Shown piece after piece: positions 35,781-45,139 of a stretch of 64,000 bases of DNA. This stretch comes from Anagrus nilaparvatae (lineage: Eukaryota > Arthropoda > Insecta > Hymenoptera > Mymaridae), in contig JAKSXM010000237.1 in assembly GCA_022575985.1 (NCBI GenBank), positions 4,978,501-5,042,500 on the forward strand, given 5' to 3'. Made by a program: the position numbers and the translations under genes. The notes below the pieces were generated by a model. That model searched no databases. It was not told the origin of the DNA and was given only the letters and a program-made list of their open reading frames with translations. Within the stretch, counting starts at the first letter, position 1. The number at the start of each line of letters is the position of its first letter.

Positions 35781-36179
35781 TTAAAAAACCACTAAAGATA
35801 ACCTCGAAATTCCTATTGTGGGCAACTGGTCCATTTTCGGCGCAAATGGATTTCGTATTTGTATACTCAGCATTTCATAAATTTTAGGCTGTAAAAGTAA
35901 AAAACGCCTGATATCCCGCGTAAATTCTTTAATTTTACGGCCAAATTCTGCACATAATTTTTCTTTGTCAGTGGCAATAAAATACTTATTTTTGAATTGA
36001 CAAGAAAAATAATAATAAGTTTTTTTTTACTAGCGGAATTCCGTTTGCCATTAACGAGTTTTCCGCATGCCGCAAGCGAAATTTTTTTCAATTTAGAACC
36101 TTGAATAAATATTTTCTGTATTACATAGGTTTGAAGGAATTTGGACAAAACTCAACCTATCACCTGTATGATCAAATCT
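35781..36179 (-). pseudogene. Truncated coding-like remnant at the palindrome edge
   Basis: Mirror of 17453-17851. The first part of the remnant (left of 17453) is missing because the inverted copy stops here. The junction reads 'atcaaatct' then 'gagatgtgagctgagatgtc'. Confidence 0.5.
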
Positions 36180-36950
36180 GAGATGTGAGCTGAGATGTCA
36201 CATGAATGTGCTTTGTTAAAGGCCACTTGATGATATTATTTCATTCAGCAAAAATTTTAAAAACTTATTTGGAATCGCATCAAAACATAAAATTGTTTTA
36301 AATTTTTTTGTTTTTAATAAAAATGGTTGTTTTTTCATTAATTAAATTGTACACCTTATTTGACCCAATTCCTTGATATCCAAAGTTTTTTATTATCATA
36401 AAAATAATTATTGCACAATATTTTTAAAAAAATTTAAAATTAAGAACAAAATTTTAAAGTATACCTACAAAAGTTTTAAAAAAACTTTTACTAATTAAAA
36501 AAAAATAAAAAATAAAAGTAAAAAAAATTACAAGTCTAGAAAAAATTGAAAGTCTTTTGATAGGGGTAAATTTATACTTAGAGCAAAGTTTTTTGTAATT
36601 TTTACTCATTTTTATGCTCAATTATTCTTTTTTGTAAGAATAATTCAAGTTTAAAAAAAAAAAAAAGAATAAAAGTTTACTTATTGATAAAAAAACCCTT
36701 TTAATTTAAAAATTTTCTGCTGAATTGCTGCGCTAAAATTGAAATTAATAAAAAATTAAATATAAATAAATATACTTACTCTTTTTCATGCATGTACTCA
36801 AGAATTTTGAATTTTTAGTTCCAATATTAATTGTGAAAAAAAATTAATGTCTGCGGTTTAATTTTAAAAAAAAGTAAGGAAATAATCAAATTAATGATTT
36901 TTAATCTATAATGATGGTCAAATACAAAAATAAAGCCAATTAAATAAAAA
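36180..36950. other. AT-rich DNA, no gene seen
   Basis: Long A and T runs and no extended frame. I see nothing identifiable here. Confidence 0.6.
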
Positions 36951-36955
36951 GAACA

Positions 36956-37097
36956 AAGACGTCTTTTTTTACATCCTAAATCACGTCTTTTTTCACGTCC
37001 GAAATTCTCATAATCGGACGTGTTTAAGGATGTGAAAAAGGACGTCTTTTAGGATGTGAAAAAAGACGTGATTTAGGATGTGAAAAAAGACGTCTTT
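36956..37097. repeat. Hairpin of ACGTC/GACGT-containing repeats
   Basis: 'acatcctaaatcacgtcttt' and 'tcacgtcc' on the left are complemented by 'ggatgtgaaaaa', 'gacgtgatttaggatgtg' and 'aaagacgtcttt' on the right. The right side has an extra tandem unit of about 27 bp. The whole can fold into a long AT/CG hairpin. Confidence 0.7.
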
Positions 37098-37099
37098 AT

Positions 37100-38360
37100 C
37101 TTCAGGTGGGTAAACCGCCCCAAAAAGCAAATATTTTACTATGTCCAAAAGTTAAGAATAAAAGTACTTTAGTTACGTATTTTGATGTTCTAAAACCGAA
37201 TCTGAAGTCAGAATTCACCCATCACCCTTAGATTTTGCCCCAGCTACCCCCAGCCACCCCCTAAACCGCCCCAAAAAGCAAATATTTTACTATGTCCAAA
37301 AGTTAAGAATAAAAGTACTTTAGTTACGTTTTTTGATGTCCTAAAACGGAATCTGAAGTCAGAATTTACCCATCACCCTTAGATTTTGCCCCAGCTACCC
37401 CAACTACATTCTGACTTTCGATTTGTATTTAGATTAACAAAAACGTAACTTGGATAATTTTGTTTATTACTTTTGCACAAAGTAAAATATTCGTTCTATG
37501 GGTCGAAATAGGGGGTAGCTGGGGTAGCTGGGGTAGCTGGGGTAAAATCTAAGGGTGATGGGTAAATTCTGACTTCAGATTCGGTTTTAGGACATCAAAA
37601 TACGTAACTAAAGTACTTTTATTTTTAACTTTTGGACATAGTAAAATATTTGCTTTTTGGGGCGGTTTAGGGGGTGGCTGGGGGTAGCTGGGGCAAAATC
37701 TAAGGGTGATGGGTAAATTCTGACTTCAGATTCGGTTTTAGAACATCAAAATACGTAACTAAAGTACTTTTATTCTTAACTTTTGAACATAGTAAAATAT
37801 TTGCTTTTTGGGGCGGTTTAGGGGATGGCTGGGGGTAGCTGGGGCAAACTCTAAGGGTGATGGGTAAATTCTGACTTCAGATTCGGTTTTAGGACATCAA
37901 AATACGTAACTAAAGTACTTTTATTCTTAACTTTTGGACATAGTAAAATATTTGCTTTTTGGGGCGGTTTAGGGGGTGGCTGGGGGTAGCTGGGGCAAAA
38001 TCTAAGGGTGATGGGTAAATTCTGACTTCAGATTCGGTTTTAGGACATCAAAATACGTAACTAAAGTAATTTTATTCTTAACTTTTGGACATAGTAAAAT
38101 ATTTGCTTTTTGGGGCGTTTTAGGGGGTGGCTGGGGGTAGCTGAGGCAAAATCTAAGGGTGATGGATAAATTCTGACTTCAGATTCGGTTTTAGGACATC
38201 AAAATACGTAACTAAAGTAATTTTATTCTTAACTTTTGGACATAGTAAAATATTTGCTTTTTGGGGCGGTTTAGGGGGTGGCTGGGGGTAGCTGGGGCAA
38301 AATCTAAGGGTGATGGGTAAATTCTGACTTCAGATTCGGTTTTAGGACATCAAAAAACTT
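37100..38360. repeat. 151-bp satellite in two opposite orientations
   Basis: About two units (37105-37410) read 'ccgccccaaaaagcaaatat... gattttgccccagctacccc'. From about 37495 to 38360 the same unit runs in reverse for about 5.5 copies ('tttttggggcggttta' at 37651, 37802, 37953 and so on, exactly 151 bp apart). The spacer at 37411-37494 is partly related. Units carry GGGGTAGCTGGGG words (G-rich on one strand). Non-coding. Confidence 0.9.
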
Positions 38361-38829
38361 ACCTGTAGGTAGGTCTGGTTTCAGATACAAGACTTTTTTT
38401 TTTTGTGTGCCTGTTCTATTTTTATTGACTAATTCTATTAATTATTGACTATATATTATATTATATATTTATTATTTACGGTTATTTAAATATAACTATT
38501 GACTGTTATTTATTTACTTGTAGATTTATTGACGTTATAGCAATTGTTATATAGATATATAGATACTTATCAATTAATTATTAGTGTCAGATTGTTGTTG
38601 ACCTTAATTTGATTTTATTTGAATTATTTTACTTTAACATTTACTCTAATTATGAATATTATTTTCATTTTCAATTTTATCATATATTGTATTTTAAAAT
38701 CTTATACAAATTGTAAACATTATTTCTGTATCATATATTGTATTAATTTATATTTCAATTGTAAATGAGTGTATACTAAATTTTTGTCATGGCAAAATAA
38801 ACTGAATAATAATAATAATAATAATAATA
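38361..38829. other. AT-rich linker with TAA microsatellite
   Basis: Contains 'gtaggtaggtctggtttcag' near 38375, a long AT-rich stretch and an (AAT)n run at about 38806-38829. No gene is seen. Confidence 0.5.
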
Positions 38830-40200
38830 AAATGAAAATTGAACTATATACTCATGTTTTTTGGGATTCTTATACCAAAAATGTATACAAAAAATGTTTT
38901 TAACCAAAGTTTGGCCCTGTAGACGACCCCAGTGCCTCTATTCATACACCCCCCCAAACGGGTAAAAATATGTTTATTACAAAAATTAAAAATTATATGA
39001 ATTCTTATATTTTTTGGGACGGTGAAACCAAAAATGAATATAAAAAATGCTTTCTACTAATTTTTGGCCCTGTAAACCACCCCAGTTGCCCCATGCACCC
39101 CCCCCCCAAACGTGATAAAAAATTTTTATTACAAAAACTAAAACTAAAGCTAAAGTTTTCTGAGGCACTGAAACCAAAGATGAATATAAAAAATCTGTTT
39201 AACCAATGCTTGCTCCTCTAGGCCACCCCAGTGCTTCCATTCAACCCCCCCCCCCCCCAAACGAGTTAAAAATATTTTTATTTGGAAAATTAAAACTCAA
39301 TGTGTAGTCTTATGTTTTTTGAGACGCTGTAACCAAAGATGAATATTAAAACTGTTTTTAAACAATGCTTAGCCCGTTAGACCACCCCAAAGGAAAGCAG
39401 TACAAATAGCATAAAAATACGGAAATTTTTTTTTCTACATTCATTTTTGGTTGACTTAATCTTCTTTGCATGACGAGTCTTTTTTTGCATGAATTAATTT
39501 TTTGGCAGGTTAAACTTTTTTTTAATGGTTTCAGTGTCCAAAAAAAATAAGAATACACCTTGAGTTGTAATTTTTGTAATTAAAATATTCTCAACTCGTT
39601 TGGGGGTTAGGGGGGTGAAAGGGGGCTTGGGGTTGGTCTAAAGAGCCAAGCATTGTTTAAAAACATTTTTAATATTCATCTTAGTCTTAGCGTCTCAAAA
39701 AACATAAGAATACACATTGAGTTTGAATTTTTCTAATAAATATATTTTTTTTAACTCATTTTGGGGGGGGGTTGAATGGGGGCACTGGGGTGGCCTAGAG
39801 GATCAAGCATTGGTCAAACACATTTTATATATTCATCTTTGGTTTCAGCGCCTCAGAAAACATAACAATACACATTGAGTATTAGTTTTTGTAATAAAAA
39901 TTTTTATATCTCGTTTTGGAAGGGGGGTGCATGGGCCCACTGGGGTGTTTTACAGGGCCAAACATTGGTAGAAAAAATTTTTTATATTCATTTTTGGTTT
40001 CACCGTTCCAAAAAATATAAGAATTCATATTAAGTTTTAATTTTTGTAATTATCATATTTTTACCCGTTTGTGGGGGGGGTATGAATAGGGGCACTGGGG
40101 TCGTCTACAGGACCAACCGTTGGTTAAAAATATATTTTGTATACATTTTTGGTATAAGCATCCCAAAAAACATGAGTATATAGTTCAATTTCATTTTTTT
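38830..40200. repeat. Foldback built of about 125-bp subrepeats with poly-C runs
   Basis: The left half has about four subunits ('ttggccctgtagac.accccagtgcc', a run of 7-11 C, 'aaacg.gtaaaaatat', 'tttttgggac'). The right half repeats them in reverse order and orientation (runs of G, 'ggggcactggggt', 'cccaaaaaacatgag'). The centre lies near 39515. The outermost pair is 'tgaaattgaactatatactcat'-like at about 38835-38860 and its complement at about 40160-40190. Confidence 0.85.
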
Positions 40201-40379
40201 TTTTTTAAATTTTTTTCACTTTTTGGGGGGCTTATGGGGGCGCTGGGGGCAAATTGGCTAGCTAAATTGTATTTCTATAGCCATATTTGGTTTTAACACC
40301 ACCAAAAATCCATATTTTATGAGGTCTACCTTCTGGCACATGACTTTTTTTTTGTGTGCCTGTGTTATGGGTTGAAATA

Positions 40380-41050
40380 GCTATTTTTTCTCGGTCAGCT
40401 GGGTCTAAAAGCAATATTCAGGAGAGTAATTTTCTGGTTGGCTTTCTTTTAAGTAATTTAGAAATTATTCGTATTTTTCTTCGAAAAAGTTGTAATTTAT
40501 AAAATCAGTGAAATTTAGTTTTTTATGCTTAATTTCGTAATTTTCAATATTATATGCTATATTTATATTCATTTCATTATTAAAGTTTGCTGATTCATCA
40601 GATATTTCAATGTCTTCTTGTTTTAAATTTAATTTATATTTTTTGGCAATATTTTCATTTATTATATCATCATTATTTATTAATTCTGCAGTATTTTGTA
40701 ATAAGTTTATATCCTACGATTTATTAGAATTTGTTTGCATTTTTGTATCATTTTGTAATATATCATTTATTAAAATATTATTTATTTCGTTAAAATTGCC
40801 ATTTTTAATTGCATAATTCAATGTATTTGTTTTCAAGATATCTTGTTCATCATTTTAAAATATTATTCAACATTTTATGTAATTGATTTTGATATGAAGT
40901 AGTTACTTTTTCAGAATAACAAAATGCATTTACATCAGAAGTTTTTTTTGTTATTGCTAGCTTTTTGCTGATTAGCACATTCTGACATATTTAAAATTTT
41001 GTTTACAATAGTATCAAAGGAATTTGTGTCAATTTTCTTGACCTTAAAAT
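40380..41050 (-). pseudogene. Degraded distal part of a Ty3-like polyprotein
   Basis: The minus strand retains short coding-like stretches with many breaks, for example NDILQNDTKMQTNSNKS, a stop, then DINLLQNTAELINNDDIINE (about 40760-40640). The last stretch is clearly related to the end of the 66-bp array of the neighbouring LTR element (DINTFCNTYTLQN...ELLNNND). It is Asn/Ile-rich with no enzymatic motif. It follows the protease in the minus-strand element, so it would be a linker or divergent gag-pol segment. Confidence 0.45.
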
Positions 41051-41374
41051 TTAAATTGTCTGTAAACTTTCGAAACCTATTTCAACAGATAAATCTTTGG
41101 AGTTTTTTCTAATTTTTCTCGATCTATTTTTCTTAAAACTAGGGGTTCTTGTTAGAGAAATGTTTGCATTGGCTTTATTTTGATTAGTTTCAACTATTTC
41201 TTTTGTGGTTGACCAAACTGGAGCTTCAATTATTTCGGGTAATGTTGAATTTTCAATGCTGGAATTTTTCACGTGCATATTTCCCTGCTTATTTGGGGTA
41301 TCTGATGAATTTGAATTTAAAATTTCTTCTTCTATTTCATTTTTATAAAAGAATGGTATTTCTTTATTTCTCAA
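41051..41374 (-). pseudogene. Open segment downstream of the Ty3-like protease
   Basis: A 107-codon minus frame contains NMHVKNSSIENSTLPEIIEA, KEIVETNQNKANANISLTR and FKKNRSRKIRKNSKDLS. A homologous but stop-containing copy (HVKNASIEIS, EEIVETN*EKVDANISLPR) lies inside the 5.7 kb LTR element at 44980-45130. It has a basic C-terminal part and no catalytic motif. It sits 3' of the protease, where RT would usually start. I cannot name the domain. It is probably part of the polyprotein, not a free gene. Confidence 0.45.
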
Positions 41375-41508
41375 AATTAAAACTTTTATTCATATTTTAT
41401 GATTACTTTATTTTCGTCCAAAAAATCACTTCCTAAAATTCCGTGGACTGATTTTACTACGAAATCATTCTGTACAATGTAAAATTTACATGTGTGATGC
41501 AAAAGGGT
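41375..41508 (-). pseudogene. Retropepsin C-terminal half
   Basis: The minus strand reads HTCKFYIVQNDFVVKSVHGI, then LGSDFLDENKVIIKYE. The G-I-L-G-x-D-F-L pattern is the conserved second motif of retrotransposon aspartic proteases. Its first half, with the catalytic aspartate, is at 42437-42661. The two are separated only by the 928-bp insert, and a GGGT duplication marks the join. Confidence 0.75.
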
Positions 41509-42436
41509 TAGTATTTAATTAAATTGTAATACCAATACCTTTTCAACAACTGCTGCTATTTATTTACCTGAAAAAGACGAAAAATAACGGGGACTTGAGG
41601 TTAGGTGAACACAAGAAAAAATATATTTAAATAATAAATTATTATTTATTTAATTATAAACTGAATTTATAAAGGAGGTTCGATAACTATATACAAAGAA
41701 TTTGTCGCTTAACTGCAGCGCGTGCAAGCGAGAAAAAAAAGATGGCGGATGGTCTTTTATGATGTGAGCTCACTAGAATAAAAGTGTGACGCGAATATGC
41801 GTAATTATCACAAAGTTTATCTTGATAATAAATTGCAAACTAGTGCATTTAAATATTAATAATTAATAAAAACTGACTTTGTGATACTTACGTAAATTCA
41901 CGTGCACACTAAAATATGAACACACACACACATTCTCAATATAATTCGACTCGCGATTATTATAGCCTCGCTGTGGCTTTATAGAGAATAATTATTAAAA
42001 AAAATACATAGTAATTTTTATAAAAAACAAAGATCACTTTTCTATCATAGATATAATTTTTACCTTACAAAGTTTCTCTCACTTCGAAGATTTTATTTTA
42101 TCTCAAAAAATAAGAATACAGAAAATATAAGTCTTATATATAACTGCTGTTAAATTTTTATTAGCAAAACTTAAATTAAACTTGTTTTAGTTATATCAAA
42201 AAACTAAGAAAAACTAGTAGCTACGTATAAGCTAATTATTATATCAAATATTACAAAAGAAAACTATTTTGGAGCTGTTATTAAAAAATGTGCTCTTAAT
42301 ACTTTGTAGTCTAAAGCGACAGTGACAATCAACAAACGCGGGGGAAGGATACTTCATGTGAGCGCCGCAAGCCACGGGCTCTTTCTTTTTTAACTTTATA
42401 ACGCGGCAATATTTAAAATATATTCTGCGTTAAACA
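41509..42436 (-). mobile_element. 928-bp solo-LTR-like insertion in the protease
   Basis: On the minus strand it starts TGTTTAACGCAG and ends AATACTA, flanked by 4-bp direct repeats (GGGT on the plus strand, 41505-41508 and 42437-42440). The start resembles the BEL-type LTR at 10265 (TGTTTAA..AGAATAT). It has no coding sequence. A TG...TA end is less usual than TG...CA, so calling it a solo LTR is inference. That it is an insertion is strongly supported, because the protease frame resumes exactly on either side. Confidence 0.6.
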
Positions 42437-42661
42437 GGGTAATTCATATATTGAGATATTGTATGATCCAAAGGCTTTAATCGTCTTGTCTGAAATTCCT
42501 TTAATTATTACTATTTCATTTTTGTTTATGTATGGTATATTTATCGTTGGGAAGCAAGATTCATATATCACAGATAAGCTTGCACCCGTATCCAAAAGTA
42601 AATATCCTTTTTGGTCTGAGAATTTTAAAACTGGAATTTTGTTAATTGCGTTAAACGTCAA
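42437..42661 (-). pseudogene. Retropepsin N-terminal half (DTGAS)
   Basis: The minus strand encodes KIPVLKFSDQKGYLLLDTGA followed by SLSVIYE, with the aspartic-protease active-site triad D-T-G and the usual hydrophobic strand before it. Later IKGISDKTIKAFGSYNISIY follows the flap region. The frame is then cut by the 928-bp insertion and resumes at 41508. Upstream, the element is interrupted by the 5.7 kb LTR element at 42827, and gag follows beyond 48527. It belongs to a Ty3/gypsy-like element by layout. RT was not found. Confidence 0.8.
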
Positions 42662-42826
42662 AATATTGTAGCTTTTATTGAGTTAGGTTGAAATTGATTG
42701 GTAGTGCTTGTTACTGTTGTCCCTGAGTTGAAAATTGTTGTGGGGTTTGTGTATGATCAGATCCTTGTAACCCCATAAGGGCTGGCAAATGGTTTCCCGG
42801 ATTTATTTGTGAAAGTTGATGTTGGG

Positions 42827-43287
42827 TGTTATGAAATAACTAACAAAATAAATAATTAATAATTAAATAATAGTTACGTAAGATAATAATTATAAATATT
42901 TTAAATTAAACTTATAAATAATATTTAAGCTAATTAATCAAACAATAGATATTTTAAATTAAGAAATCATAACATAGAATTATGAAACTTAACATAAAAT
43001 TATGTAATAAAACAAATAGTTTAAGAAATAATAATATTTATATTTTGGAAATTTTAAATATTTGTAAAAGATGATTTAGTATATAAGATCAATAAAATTG
43101 TAATAACAGGAGTCAAATATCAGAAGTTGTCATCGACGTGTACTTATATCCGTCTTTAATAAAGTTTAGTTTTTAAATAATAATTTATTGTGCTTATTTG
43201 GATAACCTATCCTGGACAACATTTGTAAGTATTTATTTATATTTATCTATTTAATTACAAATAATCCTAGCCATTAGACCCTTAACA
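42827..43287 (+). repeat. 5' LTR (461 bp)
   Basis: Starts TGTTATGAAATAAC and ends CCTTAACA. It includes a TATA-like 'tatataaga' region (about 43080) and an 'aataaag' polyadenylation-type signal (about 43158). Matches 48063-48523 throughout by eye. Confidence 0.93.
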
Positions 43288-43288
43288 T

Positions 43289-43305
43289 TGGTTCCATAGT
43301 ACCGG
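43289..43305 (+). promoter_or_regulatory. Primer-binding site
   Basis: TGGTTCCATAGTACCGG begins two bases after the LTR. TGG matches the complement of a tRNA 3' CCA end, the expected minus-strand primer. The tRNA species was not identified. Confidence 0.8.
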
Positions 43306-43448
43306 TTTTCTTTTGTTTAATCTTAGAAAATTAAAATCGAACTTGTAATTTTTTTTAAAGCCAGAAATTTTGAAATACAATTTTTTTTTCTCATTAAACA
43401 TTAAACTTATTTTTATTTTTAATTTTTGCAAATTAATATTTTATTAAA

Positions 43449-43763
43449 ATGGAAAAAAATAAGAATGTAAGAAGTAAATCAAATAAAATTAATCATAAAG
43501 ATTTTAATTTTTGTTTATACTGTGACAAAATTGGTCAAAATATAGAACATTGTAGGAATTTTCATGCTCATAAGCTTAAGTCAGCAAAAGATAAAATTGT
43601 TCAGAATATTTTGTTTAATAAGGAAAATTTATTGCAAAATCATAAAAATTATACTACTAAATGTTACTTTTGTAAAATATTAGGGCATAAAACCGAATTC
43701 TGTAAATTTTTAATGTACAAAATAACAGAAAACTTTAAAAAGAATGGCACTTTTGAAATATAA
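43449..43763 (+). CDS. Small nucleocapsid-like zinc-knuckle protein
   Basis: A 104-codon ORF, the first AUG-initiated frame of length after the primer-binding site, with a basic N-terminus (MEKNKNVRSKSNKINHK). Around residues 75-88 is CYFCKILGHKTEFC, an exact CX2CX4HX4C zinc knuckle. Around residues 21-34 is CLYCDKIGQNIEHC, where the usual histidine is Q, so that knuckle may bind zinc poorly. Retroviral-type nucleocapsids use such knuckles to bind genomic RNA. A free-standing version in an otherwise non-coding element may help packaging into the particles of a helper element. It has no matrix/capsid or protease part. The packaging role is inference. Confidence 0.7.
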   Translation: MEKNKNVRSKSNKINHKDFNFCLYCDKIGQNIEHCRNFHAHKLKSAKDKIVQNILFNKENLLQNHKNYTTKCYFCKILGHKTEFCKFLMYKITENFKKNGTFEI

Positions 43764-44500
43764 TTTTTAAATGATACATAGATTTTAATTTTATTTACAA
43801 CTAAGGGAATTTAATTTCAATTTTTTATTCTTAATTCTGTTCCACACAAGATTAACATGGGTGATTTTACTAATCATTAAATAAATAATAAGCTAATATA
43901 AATTTAAATATCAAGTCAATGCGTATAATTCATTACTTTTATTCATTTTGCATTTTTGTTATCTTATTTCTTATAACATAATATTAAATAATATTAATTT
44001 TTATACGTCTTTAATAACATGCTTTATTTTGCAGTATTACAAAATCAATATTATATAATTCAAATTTTGATTTAAAAGCATTTTTAATTTTTTTTACTTT
44101 TACAAGACTTTCATTTTATATGAAAATCACTAAGGAAACAATCAAACGAAATAATTTCCAATTATAATTTGTCTCTATCTTCAAATTTAAAATAAAAATA
44201 ATTTCTTTATTTACCTGTTAATTGTATTAATATTAGCTTATAAAATAAAATTTCAAATGAACTTAATTTTTTTATGTATTACTAAAGCACATACTTTTAC
44301 TATCGTAAGCAAAAAAAAAATCATGAAATATACGTTAATGTTTATATGCAATTAAAGTGTTATATTATAGCAAAATCCATAAGTTGATTACAGTACTAAA
44401 TAAATTTTTTTTTAATGTTCTAAATAATATCGTGAATTGTAGAGTAATTATAGCATTTACTACAGGCCTTAGAGTGATCACATAAGAATATTTACAAGAT
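43764..44500. other. AT-rich internal region of the LTR element
   Basis: No ORF with recognisable motifs. It lies between the zinc-knuckle ORF and the 66-bp array. Confidence 0.6.
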
Positions 44501-44538
44501 ATTTTTTTTTTGGCTAATACGCCTATATAGACGTCTGA

Positions 44539-44868
44539 ATACAGATATTCTTAATACATCGTACGATATAAATACATTTTGTAATACATATACATTACAA
44601 AATAATACAGATATTCTTAATATATCGTACGATATAAATACATTTTGTAATACATATACATTACAAAATAATACAGATATTCTTAATACATCGTACGATA
44701 TAAATACATTTTGTAATACATATACATTACAAAATAATTCAGATATTCTTAATACATCGTACGATATAAATACATTTTGCAATACATATACATTACAAAA
44801 TAATTCAGATATTCTTAATACATCGTACGATATAAATACATTTTGTAATACATACACATTACAAAATA
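44539..44868 (+). repeat. 66-bp tandem array, five copies, open in frame
   Basis: Five units of exactly 22 codons. On the plus strand each reads NTDILNTSYDINTFCNTYTLQ plus N with one or two changes. The plus frame stays open through the array and ends ...IELLNNNDTMK. The minus strand is also open (121 codons), because a 66-bp period keeps every frame in phase. The unit resembles DINLLQNTAEL...NNDD in the degraded neighbour at 40.64-40.76 kb, so it derives from that polyprotein. No AUG start is evident for the plus frame. Confidence 0.9.
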
Positions 44869-44969
44869 ATATAGAATTATTAAATAATAATGATACAATG
44901 AAATAAAATATATTATGAAATTAATTAGAAATGAATTACTATGAAATAAGAAGCCAAAAAAAATAGCTT

Positions 44970-45135
44970 TTCTCCCAATCCCAAATATACAGAGAAATGT
45001 GCACGTAAAAAATGCCAGTATTGAAATTTCAATATTAGCTAAGACAATTGAAACTGCAGTTTGGCCAATTGCAGAAGAAATAGTTGAAACTAATTAAGAA
45101 AAAGTAGATGCAAACATTTCTCTACCCCGAAAAAT
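44970..45135 (+). pseudogene. Polyprotein-derived segment inside the LTR element
   Basis: Reads NIQRNVHVKNASIEIS...AEEIVETN, a stop, then EKVDANISLPR. It aligns with the minus frame at 41374-41051 (HVKNSSIENS...KEIVETNQNKANANISL) and is close at the DNA level too. It shows common ancestry of the two elements. The stop shows it is no longer translated as one piece. Confidence 0.6.
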
Positions 45136-45139
45136 TATT

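Larger units (their letters stand above)
25912..36179 (-). repeat. Right arm of the giant palindrome (8.2 kb plus 2.06 kb insertion)
   Basis: Reverse complement of 17453-25660. The extra 2061 bp is accounted for by the 26188-28240 element plus one 8-bp target copy. The A/B copy-specific variants appear at the mirrored places ('ttttcgaccc' preceded by 'tgtc' at about 35390 and by 'tgtg' at about 29755). The arm was therefore copied after the tandem duplication had diverged. It ends at 36179 inside the mirrored coding remnant. Confidence 0.95.

Noticed and set aside
17453..36179. Palindrome dismissed as a pure assembly artefact
   Set aside because: Kept as a finding because the arms are not fully identical. 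One arm has a 2.06 kb insertion with its own target duplication, there is a unique spacer, and scattered base differences exist. An artefact still cannot be ruled out without reads.
44492..44857. 121-codon minus-strand repeat ORF
   Set aside because: It is the antisense reading of the 66-bp array. A period divisible by three keeps several frames open at once, and the plus strand shows the homology to the related polyprotein.
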